Below are positions 1-6,830 of a stretch of 15,253 nt of DNA, piece by piece. This DNA is from an uncultured Clostridia bacterium (GTDB taxonomy: Bacteria > Bacillota > Clostridia > TANB77 > CAG-508). The DNA lies in the NCBI GenBank assembly GCA_949935895.1, contig CATLGL010000024.1, positions 1-15,253 on the forward strand, given 5' to 3'. The notes beneath the pieces were generated by a model. The model saw only the letters and a program-made list of their open reading frames with translations. It was not told where the DNA came from and did no database searches. A program made the translations under genes and the position numbers. The stretch's first letter is position 1. Each line of letters starts with the position of its first letter.

Positions 1-9
1 ATTACTCAT
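1..9 (-). CDS. Start of next gene after pta (5' end only), probably acetate kinase
   Basis: Only three codons (M-S-N) are inside the window. An ATG at 9-7 is preceded on the minus strand by a good ribosome binding site, GGAGG with 8 nt spacing, so a gene clearly starts here and runs off the left edge. It lies about 130 nt downstream of pta on the same strand. In Clostridia and relatives the gene after pta is usually ackA, acetate kinase, which makes ATP and acetate from the acetyl phosphate produced by Pta. That identity is inferred from neighbourhood only; three residues cannot show it. No terminator hairpin is obvious between pta and this start, which fits co-transcription. Confidence 0.5.
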
Positions 10-141
10 AGGAAATACCTCCAATATTTTAAGTGTTTTGTGGTTAAAACTACTTTATCATATTTTGGTATTTCCTTCAATTTTTTATTTCTTACACTTG
101 GTGTGTCATATCTATTGTAAACCTATAATTTTTTAAAATTT

Positions 142-1146
142 TTATGTTATATTCATTTGAGCTTGTACAGCTGTTATGGCAACAACTCCTACAATATCGG
201 AACTACTACAACCTCTAGATAAATCATTCACTGGTTTTGCAATTCCTTGGCATAATGGACCATAAGCCTCTGCTTTTGCTAAACGTTGTGTCAATTTATA
301 ACCAATATTTCCTGCATCTAGATTTGGGAAAATAAGAGTATTGGCATTTCCTGCTACTAGGCTTCCTGGTGCTTTACTTTTTGCAACTTCTGGAATAATA
401 GCAGCATCTAATTGTAATTCTCCATCTATTACTATATTAGGCATTTTCTCTCTTACTAAATTAGTAGCTTCTATTACTTTTTCAGTTGATTCTGATTTGG
501 CACTGCCATAAGTAGAAAAAGATAGCATAGCAACATTAGCCTTTTTTTCTGTTAATTGTTCAAAACTTTTTGCAGAAGAAATAGCAATTTCGGATAATTC
601 TTCTGCATTTGGATTTGGATTTAAACCACAATCTGAAAATACAAAAGTTCCATTTTCACCATAATTACAATCTGGTACAACCATTAAGAAAAATGCCGAA
701 ACCAATTTTGTATCTGGTGCTGTTTTTAAAATTTGAAGAGCTGGTCTTAAGGTATCTGCAGTTGAATGAATAGCACCTGAAACAAGCCCATCACAATCTC
801 CTTGTTTTACCATCATCATTCCAAAATACACAGGGTCTTTTAAGGTTTCTCTTGCTTTATGAATATCCATTCCTTTTAATTTACGAAGTTCATAAAATGT
901 AGTAGCATATTCCTCATACTTTGGAGAAGTAAGGGGATTTACAATTTCCATAAAGCTTATATCAAATCCATTCTTACTTGCAACTTTTATAATTTCCTCC
1001 TCATTCCCCAATAAAATAACATGAGCAAATCCCTCTTTCTCAATCGTAACAGCCGCTTCAATAACACGTACATCGACTGCTTCTGGTAAAGCAATTGTTT
1101 TTTTATCTCTACTTGCTTTTTTCTTCATTTCTTCAATAAACGACAT
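142..1146 (-). CDS. pta: Phosphate acetyltransferase
   Basis: The product is a 334-aa short-form phosphotransacetylase, converting acetyl-CoA plus phosphate to acetyl phosphate plus CoA in the cytoplasm. It is the first step of the acetate/ATP-yielding overflow pathway. The length matches the single-domain Pta of Firmicutes. Family-typical stretches are visible: a GLVSGAIHSTADTLRP block near residues 120-135, the LSFSTYGSAKSES block near 208-220, GNANTLIFPNLDAGN near 267-280 and a C-terminal NDLSRGCSSSDIV block near 307-319. The start is an ATG preceded by GAGAGGAAG with 5 nt spacing. The gene has its own promoter, divergent from the pseudouridine synthase gene, and is followed on the same strand by a gene start that is probably ackA. 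It contains two sense-strand CGG trinucleotides, both out of frame (TCG-GCA and GCG-GCT), and no in-frame CGG. Confidence 0.96.
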   Translation of the reverse strand: MSFIEEMKKKASRDKKTIALPEAVDVRVIEAAVTIEKEGFAHVILLGNEEEIIKVASKNGFDISFMEIVNPLTSPKYEEYATTFYELRKLKGMDIHKARETLKDPVYFGMMMVKQGDCDGLVSGAIHSTADTLRPALQILKTAPDTKLVSAFFLMVVPDCNYGENGTFVFSDCGLNPNPNAEELSEIAISSAKSFEQLTEKKANVAMLSFSTYGSAKSESTEKVIEATNLVREKMPNIVIDGELQLDAAIIPEVAKSKAPGSLVAGNANTLIFPNLDAGNIGYKLTQRLAKAEAYGPLCQGIAKPVNDLSRGCSSSDIVGVVAITAVQAQMNIT

Positions 1147-1173
1147 ATAAACTTCCTCTCTTTCTTATGAAGT

Positions 1174-1202
1174 ATTATATCGATAAATAAAAAAAATCAC
1201 AA
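1174..1202 (-). promoter_or_regulatory. Promoter of pta
   Basis: On the minus strand a TTGTGA -35 box (1202-1197) lies exactly 17 nt from a perfect TATAAT -10 box (1179-1174). Transcription would begin just upstream of the pta ribosome site. It is back to back with the rluA-type gene promoter at 1217-1245. Confidence 0.65.
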
Positions 1203-1216
1203 TAGTTTTTTAAAAT

Positions 1217-1245
1217 TTGCCTCAATTGCTTTTATTTGTTATAAT
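1217..1245 (+). promoter_or_regulatory. Promoter of RluA-family gene
   Basis: A TTGCCT -35 box (1217-1222), a 17-nt spacer and a perfect TATAAT -10 box (1240-1245) precede the plus-strand gene. The leader is very short: the ribosome site GGAGAGGAG at 1252-1260 follows within a few bases. Confidence 0.65.
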
Positions 1246-1265
1246 TCATTTGGAGAGGAGTATTT

Positions 1266-2150
1266 ATGAAATTAAGTTATATTGTTACAAATCCCAATTA
1301 TGAAACGATAAAGCAGGTAATAAAGGAAGAATTTAAAATTTCAGACCGTTTGCTTTTGAAGTTAAAAGCAAATCAAAAGATTTATCGAAATTCTCAAGTA
1401 GCTTGTGTTAATCAAACGATTATTAAAGAAGATATGATTGAAGTTTTACTTGATATTGAAGAGGATAATTCTAATATTATTTCTACAAAAATGGATTTAT
1501 CAATTTTATACGAAGATGATGGATTGCTTATTTTAAATAAACCACCTTTCCTTCCCATTCACCCTTCTAGAATGCATTATGAAGACAGCTTATCAAATGG
1601 TGTGAAGTATTATTTTGAACAAATTGGGTTAAAAAAGAAAATTCGCCCAATTAACCGACTAGATAAAGACACCTCTGGCATTGTTTTGTTTGCTAAAAAT
1701 GAATATATACAAGAAAATATGGTTCAACAGATGAAAAATCATTGTTTTAAAAAAGAGTACATTGCTATTGTTGAAGGAATTTTAGAAAAGAAAACTAGTA
1801 CAATTCATTTGCCAATTGCAAGAAAACTTGGTAGTATTATTGAAAGAGCGGTTTGTTTTGATGGACATGGTGAAGAAGCAATTACTCATTATGAAGTGCT
1901 AAAAGAAATCTCTAATACTCAATCTGTTGTAAAAGTTCTTCTTCAAACAGGAAGAACCCATCAAATTCGAGTACACTTTTCTTATATGGGACATCCTATT
2001 ATAGGCGATACTTTATATGGAAATGAATCTGTTTATATTAAACGACAAGCACTCCATGCTTATAAAGTTTCTTTTTTTCACCCCATTACAAAACAGACCT
2101 TAACAATAGTATGTCCATTACCAAGTGACATGCAAAAACTTATCTTATAA
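1266..2150 (+). CDS. RluA-family 23S/tRNA pseudouridine synthase
   Basis: The 294-aa protein isomerises uridine to pseudouridine in a structured RNA. The catalytic motif RLDKDTSG is at residues 131-138, with D133 the expected nucleophile, and the second family block GRTHQIRVHF is at 229-238. The first 75 residues resemble the N-terminal S4-like RNA-binding region of RluC/RluD-type enzymes. Which uridine it modifies cannot be read from the sequence, so no symbol is given. The ATG start has GGAGAGGAG with 5 nt spacing and its own promoter. It is transcribed towards the RNase P RNA gene, and the two share a 12-bp hairpin between their 3' ends. The only CGG trinucleotide is out of frame (GCG-GTT at about 1848). 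Confidence 0.93.
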   Translation: MKLSYIVTNPNYETIKQVIKEEFKISDRLLLKLKANQKIYRNSQVACVNQTIIKEDMIEVLLDIEEDNSNIISTKMDLSILYEDDGLLILNKPPFLPIHPSRMHYEDSLSNGVKYYFEQIGLKKKIRPINRLDKDTSGIVLFAKNEYIQENMVQQMKNHCFKKEYIAIVEGILEKKTSTIHLPIARKLGSIIERAVCFDGHGEEAITHYEVLKEISNTQSVVKVLLQTGRTHQIRVHFSYMGHPIIGDTLYGNESVYIKRQALHAYKVSFFHPITKQTLTIVCPLPSDMQKLIL

Positions 2151-2173
2151 AAATTAGTTGAGAATTGTTTTAA

Positions 2174-2203
2174 AAGACAGATAGGTTTATTCCTATCTGT
2201 CTT
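2174..2203. terminator. Convergent terminator hairpin between rluA-type gene and rnpB
   Basis: A perfect 12-bp inverted repeat (AAGACAGATAGG at 2174-2185 and its complement at 2192-2203) encloses a 6-nt loop. It sits between two convergent transcription units. The U-tract is short: on the minus strand the stem runs into TCTTTTAAAAC, and on the plus strand into CATAAAAAAAG. It probably ends rnpB and may also stabilise the 3' end of the plus-strand mRNA. Confidence 0.75.
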
Positions 2204-2214
2204 CATAAAAAAAG

Positions 2215-2556
2215 TAAATCTATAAGCCGGGTTCTGTCGTGAATGGTCATTTATCTATTACACATATTGCTATGTGTCTTAAGCCACCTAAACCAAAAAG
2301 ATGAAAGAGCATCTTAGCCTTTTTGGAATTACGAGGTGTTGCTCCAGATGGGGTTTACATTGACCAGTTATGTCACCATAACTGCGGTAAGCTCTTACCT
2401 CACCTTTTCACCCTTACCTATTTTTATAGGCGGTTATTTTCTGTTGCACTTTCCTTAGAGTTTCCTCCACTGGACGTTATCCAGCATCATTGCTCTTATG
2501 GAGCCCGGACTTTCCTCATACGCTATCTTGCGATATTGCCATACGCGACCATTCAA
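2215..2556 (-). ncRNA. rnpB: RNase P RNA (catalytic RNA subunit)
   Basis: This is the RNA subunit of RNase P, which matures tRNA 5' ends. Read on the minus strand, it has the conserved 5' core GAGGAAAGTCCGGGCTCC (about 2518-2501) and the conserved 3' block ACAGAACCCGGCTTAT (about 2236-2221). The P1 helix closes perfectly: GAATGGTC near the 5' end (2554-2547) pairs with GACCATTC near the 3' end (2248-2241). The length of about 340 nt is normal for a bacterial RNase P RNA. The ends are placed from P1 and the conserved 3' tail and may be off by about 10 nt. A promoter lies just upstream and the shared hairpin at 2174-2203 lies downstream. ORFs called through this region are spurious. Confidence 0.95.
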
Positions 2557-2571
2557 TTTACTTGTATTTTT

Positions 2572-2600
2572 ATTGTACTACAAATGTTTAAAAATTTCAA
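2572..2600 (-). promoter_or_regulatory. Promoter of rnpB
   Basis: On the minus strand a TTGAAA -35 box (2600-2595) is 17 nt from a TACAAT -10 box (2577-2572). It is squeezed between the lipoprotein stop codon (2606-2604) and the 5' end of rnpB, so the RNA has its own start but may also be reached by read-through. Confidence 0.7.
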
Positions 2601-2603
2601 CTA

Positions 2604-3514
2604 CTACAAGATATCTAATTCTTCTATCAAATTTTTATACTTTAGGTAGAAAATATCTGCATCATTTCGGTCTACCGTATTTTGCAAATCTTTTAATAAA
2701 ATATATGCTTTATTGATATTGTATTCTTTTTCCTCTTTGTTTCCCATGTGATTTATCATAGCAAGCATTGCTTCTTCTGCTGTTTGTAATTGTTTTTTTA
2801 TTTCTTCATTATTATTTTGTTCTAAGATAGCATATGCATTAAAAACACTAGATTTTACTTTATACAAATTTATTTTCATTTGGTCATTTGAAAATCCTGC
2901 ATAATAAACAGGTATATAAGAATATAATTTAGCAAGTAAGCCTAATGTCTGTTCTTTATTTTTTTCTTTAATTGCTTTTACTAAGCTATCTAAATCAACA
3001 TTAAAACTCAAAATTTTTTGATTATCAATATTTTGTTTATATAAATCAAGTGTTAAAATAGCCCAGTCAGAATAAATCAATTCGGCATCTAATGTCAAAC
3101 TATTCCAATCTGGCTTTTTTTCTGAAACTAAAATTGCATTTTCTACCATTTTATATTCATAATCAGTTTTTTTACTTTCTTCCTCTTTTGAAGAACTACC
3201 ACCTTCTGATGCACCTTGTTCATTTTGTCCCATATTAGAACCGTCCGATTTTCAGAAGAGCCTCCATCACTTTTCCCACTACTTTGTTCACTTTCTTTTT
3301 TATCTTCAATTTTTTTAGTACTTACTTTATAATTTTCAAGAGTTAACCCATTTGCTTTATTTAACATGTTAGAAAGAGTAGAATCGAAATACTTAATTTC
3401 ACTTGCTAATTTATCTTTTAATAATTCTTCTTCTGAATGACTACAGCCTGCTAATAATAAAACGCTACTAATTATAAAAATATAACAAATCCCCTGTTTC
3501 CATTTTTTTTGCAT
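2604..3514 (-). CDS. Secreted lipoprotein of unknown function, read through two adjacent +1 shift (CGGN) sites
   Basis: The function is not recognised. The first about 24 residues are a lipoprotein signal: positive start (MQKKWKQ), hydrophobic core, lipobox LAGC with C24 the lipidated residue. A low-complexity Ser/Gly/Lys/Glu linker covers about residues 70-105, and a mostly helical domain of about 200 residues follows. The ATG at 3514 has AGGTG with 5 nt spacing and is preferred to the upstream ATG at 3541, which lacks a site. Read conventionally the frame breaks at 3247: AAT CGG ACG GTT leads to an out-of-frame tail. Reading CGGA and CGGT (3247-3240) as one residue each gives E-N-G-G-S-N-M-G-Q and an open frame of 302 residues to the stop at 2604. 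The Gly-Gly fits the Gly/Ser-rich linker. A decayed pseudogene is the alternative, but the whole downstream domain is open. Confidence 0.75.
3240..3247 (-). other. Tandem CGGA-CGGT +1 recoding sites in lipoprotein gene
   Basis: On the minus strand, after AAT (residue 89), the mRNA reads CGGA CGGT TCT AAT. In-frame CGG is met at 3247-3245. After skipping its C the frame meets CGG again at 3243-3241. Skipping that C also places the ribosome in the long open frame that follows. Two adjacent four-base units are therefore needed, at residues 90 and 91. What is seen is the frame arithmetic; decoding as Gly is inferred. Confidence 0.7.
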
Positions 3515-3627
3515 AATATCACCTAGCAATAGTATTTCCACAAATTTACCTTTTATTCTCTCGTATACTTTAAAATAAAAAAAGAAATACTATAAATATA
3601 AAATTACTAATAGATAAGGAGATAAAT

Positions 3628-3909
3628 ATGTATACTGTTGTCAATTTATATAGTAATATATCTGGTGAAATAACAAAATTCTTATCTAGTTACTATGAAA
3701 AAGAAATTCACCTTGAAAATGATTTAAAATGGGAAAACCAATATGAAAATTCAATTGAAATTGCAGATATTATTGGTGCTTTTATTGATAATAATGATAA
3801 ATATAATATAAACATGTGGGTCAGTTTAGATGAAGGAGCTTTTTTTAATGTAACAAATGATAATGCAGATTCTATTATCCGTTATTTATATGAACGTTAT
3901 CCTTATTAA
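3628..3909 (+). CDS. Small conserved-looking protein of unknown function
   Basis: The 93-aa product is not recognised. It is acidic, without a signal peptide or membrane segment, and has alternating helical and strand-like stretches (an N-terminal SNISGEITKFLSSYY helix, then an INMWVSLDEGAFFNV strand pair, then a C-terminal helix ending YERYPY), so it looks like a compact cytosolic domain. The start is supported by AAGGAGA with 5 nt spacing. The gene is divergent from the lipoprotein gene and convergent with dtd; the two stop codons overlap (plus stop 3907-3909, minus stop 3908-3906). Codon use is like that of its AT-rich neighbours. It contains no CGG. Confidence 0.8.
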   Translation: MYTVVNLYSNISGEITKFLSSYYEKEIHLENDLKWENQYENSIEIADIIGAFIDNNDKYNINMWVSLDEGAFFNVTNDNADSIIRYLYERYPY

Positions 3910-4343
3910 GTTTCTAAAAGAATGGTAACTGGACCATCATTTGTTAAATTTACCTTCATATTAGCACCAAATTCACCATGCTCTACTTCTATCCCTTGCT
4001 CTTTGATTTGCTTTATAAAAAATTCATATAATCGATTCGCATATTCCGGGGCACCAGCATTTGTAAAACTTGGTCGGTTTCCTTTTTTGCAGTCTGCATA
4101 TAATGTAAATTGTGAAATTACTAATATTTTTCCACTAATATCTTTAATAGATAAATTCATTTTATCATTTTCATCACTAAAAATTCGCAAATTACAAACT
4201 TTACGTGCCATTTGTACAACTATTTCCTCTGTATCATCATTAGAAATTCCTAATAAGATGACAAAACCTTTTTCAATTTTTCCGATTATTTGTTCTTCTA
4301 CTGTTACATTAGCACTACTTACTCTTTGTATAACTATTTTCAT
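3906..4343 (-). CDS. dtd: D-aminoacyl-tRNA deacylase
   Basis: The 145-aa Dtd protein removes D-amino acids (and mischarged Gly) from tRNA, a chiral proofreading step in the cytoplasm. The length equals the family norm. The active-site motif SQFTLYAD is at residues 77-84, followed by KGNRPSF at 87-93, and the Gly-cisPro motif is seen in TNDGPVT at 134-140. The N-terminus MKIVIQRVSSANV is typical. The ATG is preceded by GGAGG with 9 nt spacing. The 3' end overlaps that of the convergent small gene. In many Firmicutes dtd follows relA; here it lies downstream of the gpsA/zinc-ribbon genes. Two CGG trinucleotides occur, both out of frame (CCG-GAA, ATC-GGA), which shows that C next to a Gly codon is harmless when the C belongs to the preceding codon. 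Confidence 0.96.
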   Translation of the reverse strand: MKIVIQRVSSANVTVEEQIIGKIEKGFVILLGISNDDTEEIVVQMARKVCNLRIFSDENDKMNLSIKDISGKILVISQFTLYADCKKGNRPSFTNAGAPEYANRLYEFFIKQIKEQGIEVEHGEFGANMKVNLTNDGPVTILLET

Positions 4344-4392
4344 TTATTGCTACCTCCAAAATTTATATTATAGAACGATTACTTTTTTTAAG

Positions 4393-4419
4393 AATGGGCA
4401 AGCTTCATGCTTACCCATT
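4393..4419 (-). terminator. Hairpin between zinc-ribbon gene and dtd
   Basis: An 11-bp inverted repeat (4393-4403 with 4409-4419, one C/A mismatch on the plus strand that becomes a U-G wobble in the minus-strand RNA) with a 5-nt loop lies just after the zinc-ribbon stop. No U-tract follows on either strand, so it may be a weak or attenuating terminator, or a 3' stabilising hairpin, rather than a full stop before dtd. Confidence 0.4.
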
Positions 4420-4435
4420 TCCATAGTAAAATCTA

Positions 4436-4858
4436 TTACTCTACATTTGCCTCATCTTGTTGGTTTTCCTCCTCATAGCCTAAATCTTCTTTTTGTTCGT
4501 CTCCACAATTAGGACAATAATGATAATCTAATTCAATTTCACAAAAACAATTTGGACATTGTTTTTTATCTTTTAATGTTAATAACTCTTTTCTTTCTTC
4601 TTCAATCCTATCACATAATTCATCAATTTGAATGCAATATTCTTCTAAAACAGCATCTATATCAATGTCTAATGATTTATCATTAATATGATGTTCATAT
4701 AGCTTTTTCCCAATTTCTATATATAGTTCTTCAATCTTATTTTTATGTTCATTCATTTGCATTTTCAGTTTTGCTTCTCTTGCTATTTTAGAAGTCTTCT
4801 TTGCTGTATATTCATATGTTTTACTGGCTTGTTTCCCTAATTTATCAAAAAAATCCAT
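4436..4858 (-). CDS. Coiled-coil zinc-ribbon protein of unknown function
   Basis: The product is about 140 aa. An N-terminal helix-rich part (MDFFDKLGKQASKTYEYTAK, then Lys-rich helices) and a predicted coiled coil are followed by a C-terminal zinc ribbon with two CPNC-type knuckles (CPNC...CEI then CPNCGDEQ) and an acidic tail. Proteins of this design are common and uncharacterised in Firmicutes. The ATG at 4858 is chosen over an in-frame upstream ATG at 4891 because GGAGG lies 7 nt before it and the family usually starts at MDFF. It is 44 nt downstream of gpsA on the same strand, so it is probably the end of the der-gpsA transcription unit. There is no evidence for a link to phospholipid synthesis beyond position. 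Confidence 0.85.
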   Translation of the reverse strand: MDFFDKLGKQASKTYEYTAKKTSKIAREAKLKMQMNEHKNKIEELYIEIGKKLYEHHINDKSLDIDIDAVLEEYCIQIDELCDRIEEERKELLTLKDKKQCPNCFCEIELDYHYCPNCGDEQKEDLGYEEENQQDEANVE

Positions 4859-4902
4859 GTAAATACCTCCATTTATATGTATTATAAGCATTTTTTTGAT
4901 TT

Positions 4903-5886
4903 TTATTCACACTTTTTATCACGTGTCATAAGCATATTTACAGCTTTAGATGGTGCTAAACCATTATATAATACATCATAAACAGCATTTACAATTGGCA
5001 TATCAACATGATGAATTTTTGAAAGTTCATAAGCCACTTCGATATTATCAATACTTTCTATGGTCATGCCAACAATTTGCCTAGTTTCCTCAATTGTTTT
5101 TCCTGCTCCAATTAGTTTTCCCGCTTTCCTATTTCTACTGTGTTCACTTAAACAAGTAACAATTAAATCTCCAAGTCCTGTTAAACCATAAAAAGTTTCT
5201 TGATTTCCACCTAATTTTACACCCAATCTACTAATTTCAGTAAGTCCTCTTGTAATAAGAGCTGCAAAAGAATTATCGCCTAGTCCAAGTTCTGCTGCGA
5301 TTCCTGCACAAAATGCAATAATATTTTTTAATGCACCACCTAATTCAACACCCTTAATATCAAAAGAAGTATAAATTCTCATTTTTTCATTCATAAAAAT
5401 AGAACGAACTTCTTCTTGTAAACTTTCTTGTTTAGCTGCTACCACCATAGCGGTAGGAATCTGTCTTGAAACTTCTTCTGCATGGCTTGGTCCAGATAAG
5501 ACTGCATAAGGATGATTTGGTAATTCTTCTTCGATAATTTGGTCTAATGAATATAATGTTTCTCTTTCAAATCCTTTTGCACACATAACAACTGGTTGTT
5601 TAGTAATATATGGTTTATATTGTTTTAAAATGTTTCGAACAAATTTTGATGGAGTCACATGTAAAATAAGGTCTGTGTCTTGTAACACTGTCTCAAAATC
5701 AGTATCACACACAATATTTTCTGGTAAAGTAATTTCTGGCAAAAATTTGCACTTTTTCTCTTGGTTAATCAAATCTGCTTCTTCTTTTGCAAAAGACCAT
5801 ATCTTTACCATATGTCCCATTTTTGCTAAATGAACAGAAAGCGCTACTCCCCAACTTCCACTTCCAATAACAGCTATTTTTTTCAA
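4903..5886 (-). CDS. gpsA: NAD(P)-dependent glycerol-3-phosphate dehydrogenase
   Basis: The enzyme reduces dihydroxyacetone phosphate to sn-glycerol 3-phosphate, the backbone for phospholipids, in the cytoplasm. The 327-aa length is normal. The N-terminal Rossmann motif GSGSWG is at residues 8-13, the catalytic Lys is expected at K187 in GGALKNI, and the signature GLTGLGDLIVTC...SRNRKAGK spans about 234-257. The start codon is TTG at 5886-5884, supported by GGGAGG with 7 nt spacing and the expected MKKIAVIGSG start. The next gene upstream, plsY, uses the G3P this enzyme makes, and is only 21 nt away, so the two are surely co-transcribed. The only CGG is out of frame (GCG-GGA). Confidence 0.97.
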   Translation of the reverse strand: MKKIAVIGSGSWGVALSVHLAKMGHMVKIWSFAKEEADLINQEKKCKFLPEITLPENIVCDTDFETVLQDTDLILHVTPSKFVRNILKQYKPYITKQPVVMCAKGFERETLYSLDQIIEEELPNHPYAVLSGPSHAEEVSRQIPTAMVVAAKQESLQEEVRSIFMNEKMRIYTSFDIKGVELGGALKNIIAFCAGIAAELGLGDNSFAALITRGLTEISRLGVKLGGNQETFYGLTGLGDLIVTCLSEHSRNRKAGKLIGAGKTIEETRQIVGMTIESIDNIEVAYELSKIHHVDMPIVNAVYDVLYNGLAPSKAVNMLMTRDKKCE

Positions 5887-5907
5887 ATTATTTCCTCCCT
5901 AACATTC

Positions 5908-6537
5908 TTATTTTTTCTTAAAAGATAATTTATTTTCGGTTCCACTTAAAATTCTACTAATATTAGTTCTATGATTGAAGGCTACAATCAATGCCATAAT
6001 AACACTAAAAACAAAATAATTTCCTGCTACAATAAAATATGGTTGACCAATAAATAAGGTAAGCACTGGAAATAAAATTGCTGCAAGGACAGAACCTGCT
6101 GATACCATTCTTGTTAATGCCATAATAACTAATGCAAATACTAAACAAATTAATCCTATTTGCCAGTTAATTAGTAATAGTACACCAAGAGAAGTTGCTA
6201 CACCTTTTCCACCTTTAAAGCCAAAAAAGATTGGAAATGTATGTCCAATTACTACTGCAATTGCTGCTATTTGAACCAATAGTGCGTCATCTAAATCTTT
6301 TATGATTATTCCTATTAACATTGCAATTAGAACAACCACTACTCCTTTTAAAATATCACAAACTAACGTAAGAGCTGCTGCTTTTTTTCCAACAGTTCTT
6401 AAAACGTTTGTACTTCCAGATGCTTTACTTCCTTTTTCTCTTACATCAATTCCTGCCATTTTTTTACTGATTAGTATTCCAAAACTTACACTTCCAATTA
6501 AATAAGAAATAATTGCTATTATAATATAATATGCCAT
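5908..6537 (-). CDS. plsY: Acyl-phosphate:glycerol-3-phosphate acyltransferase
   Basis: This 209-aa integral membrane enzyme moves the acyl group from acyl-phosphate to position 1 of glycerol 3-phosphate, the first membrane step of phospholipid synthesis. The three PlsY motifs are present: KGSKASGSTNVLR at about 35-47, GHTFPIFFGFKGGKGVA at about 98-114, and FNHRTNISRILSGTENK near the C-terminus. About five hydrophobic membrane spans are visible. The ATG start has AGGAGG with 7 nt spacing. It lies between the DUF1653 gene and gpsA, which supplies its acceptor substrate, the arrangement seen in many Firmicutes. Confidence 0.97.
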   Translation of the reverse strand: MAYYIIIAIISYLIGSVSFGILISKKMAGIDVREKGSKASGSTNVLRTVGKKAAALTLVCDILKGVVVVLIAMLIGIIIKDLDDALLVQIAAIAVVIGHTFPIFFGFKGGKGVATSLGVLLLINWQIGLICLVFALVIMALTRMVSAGSVLAAILFPVLTLFIGQPYFIVAGNYFVFSVIMALIVAFNHRTNISRILSGTENKLSFKKK

Positions 6538-6584
6538 TTTAATACCTCCTAAATTTTTATATTTTACATTACTACTATTATTAA

Positions 6585-6830
6585 CTAATTATTTTTACTT
6601 TCTATATTTTGTAGTTCAAATCGATATTTTTGTTCTACATCTGGATATTTTTCATGATTCACTTCTGATAAAAACATATCATATGGTCTTATATATAATT
6701 CATGTTTTCCATATAATCCTCTATATAATACATATTTTTCTTTTGTTTCACTATGAATACAAACATCCTCTACTATATAGAAGTCTCCTTTAAAATGTTT
6801 ATAAATTCCATGTATTTCTAATTGATTCAT
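6585..6830 (-). CDS. DUF1653-type small protein
   Basis: The 81-aa protein resembles the DUF1653 family: a short beta-rich domain with H-x-Y-KHFKGDFY...ED...HSET...VLYRGLYG...YIRPYDMF in order. Its function is not known. The start ATG overlaps the der stop by four bases (ATGA), so translation is probably coupled to der. The plsY gene follows 47 nt later. It is therefore part of the der-plsY-gpsA transcription unit. It contains no CGG. Confidence 0.85.
   Translation of the reverse strand: MNQLEIHGIYKHFKGDFYIVEDVCIHSETKEKYVLYRGLYGKHELYIRPYDMFLSEVNHEKYPDVEQKYRFELQNIESKNN

Noticed and set aside
2323..2649. Protein-coding frames on the plus strand over 2323-2649
   Set aside because: They cross the conserved core of the RNase P RNA gene and its promoter on the other strand and have no ribosome site.
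3240..3247. Single base missing in the A-run of the lipoprotein gene (GAAAAT to GAAAAAT)
   Set aside because: This one-base change also restores the frame (E-K-S-D-G-S), so it cannot be excluded. The two-CGGN reading was preferred because it matches the rule seen in three other genes and needs no sequence change.
3922..4512. Plus-strand open frame of 196 codons over dtd
   Set aside because: It is the antisense shadow of dtd and the zinc-ribbon gene end; composition is atypical and it has no ribosome site.
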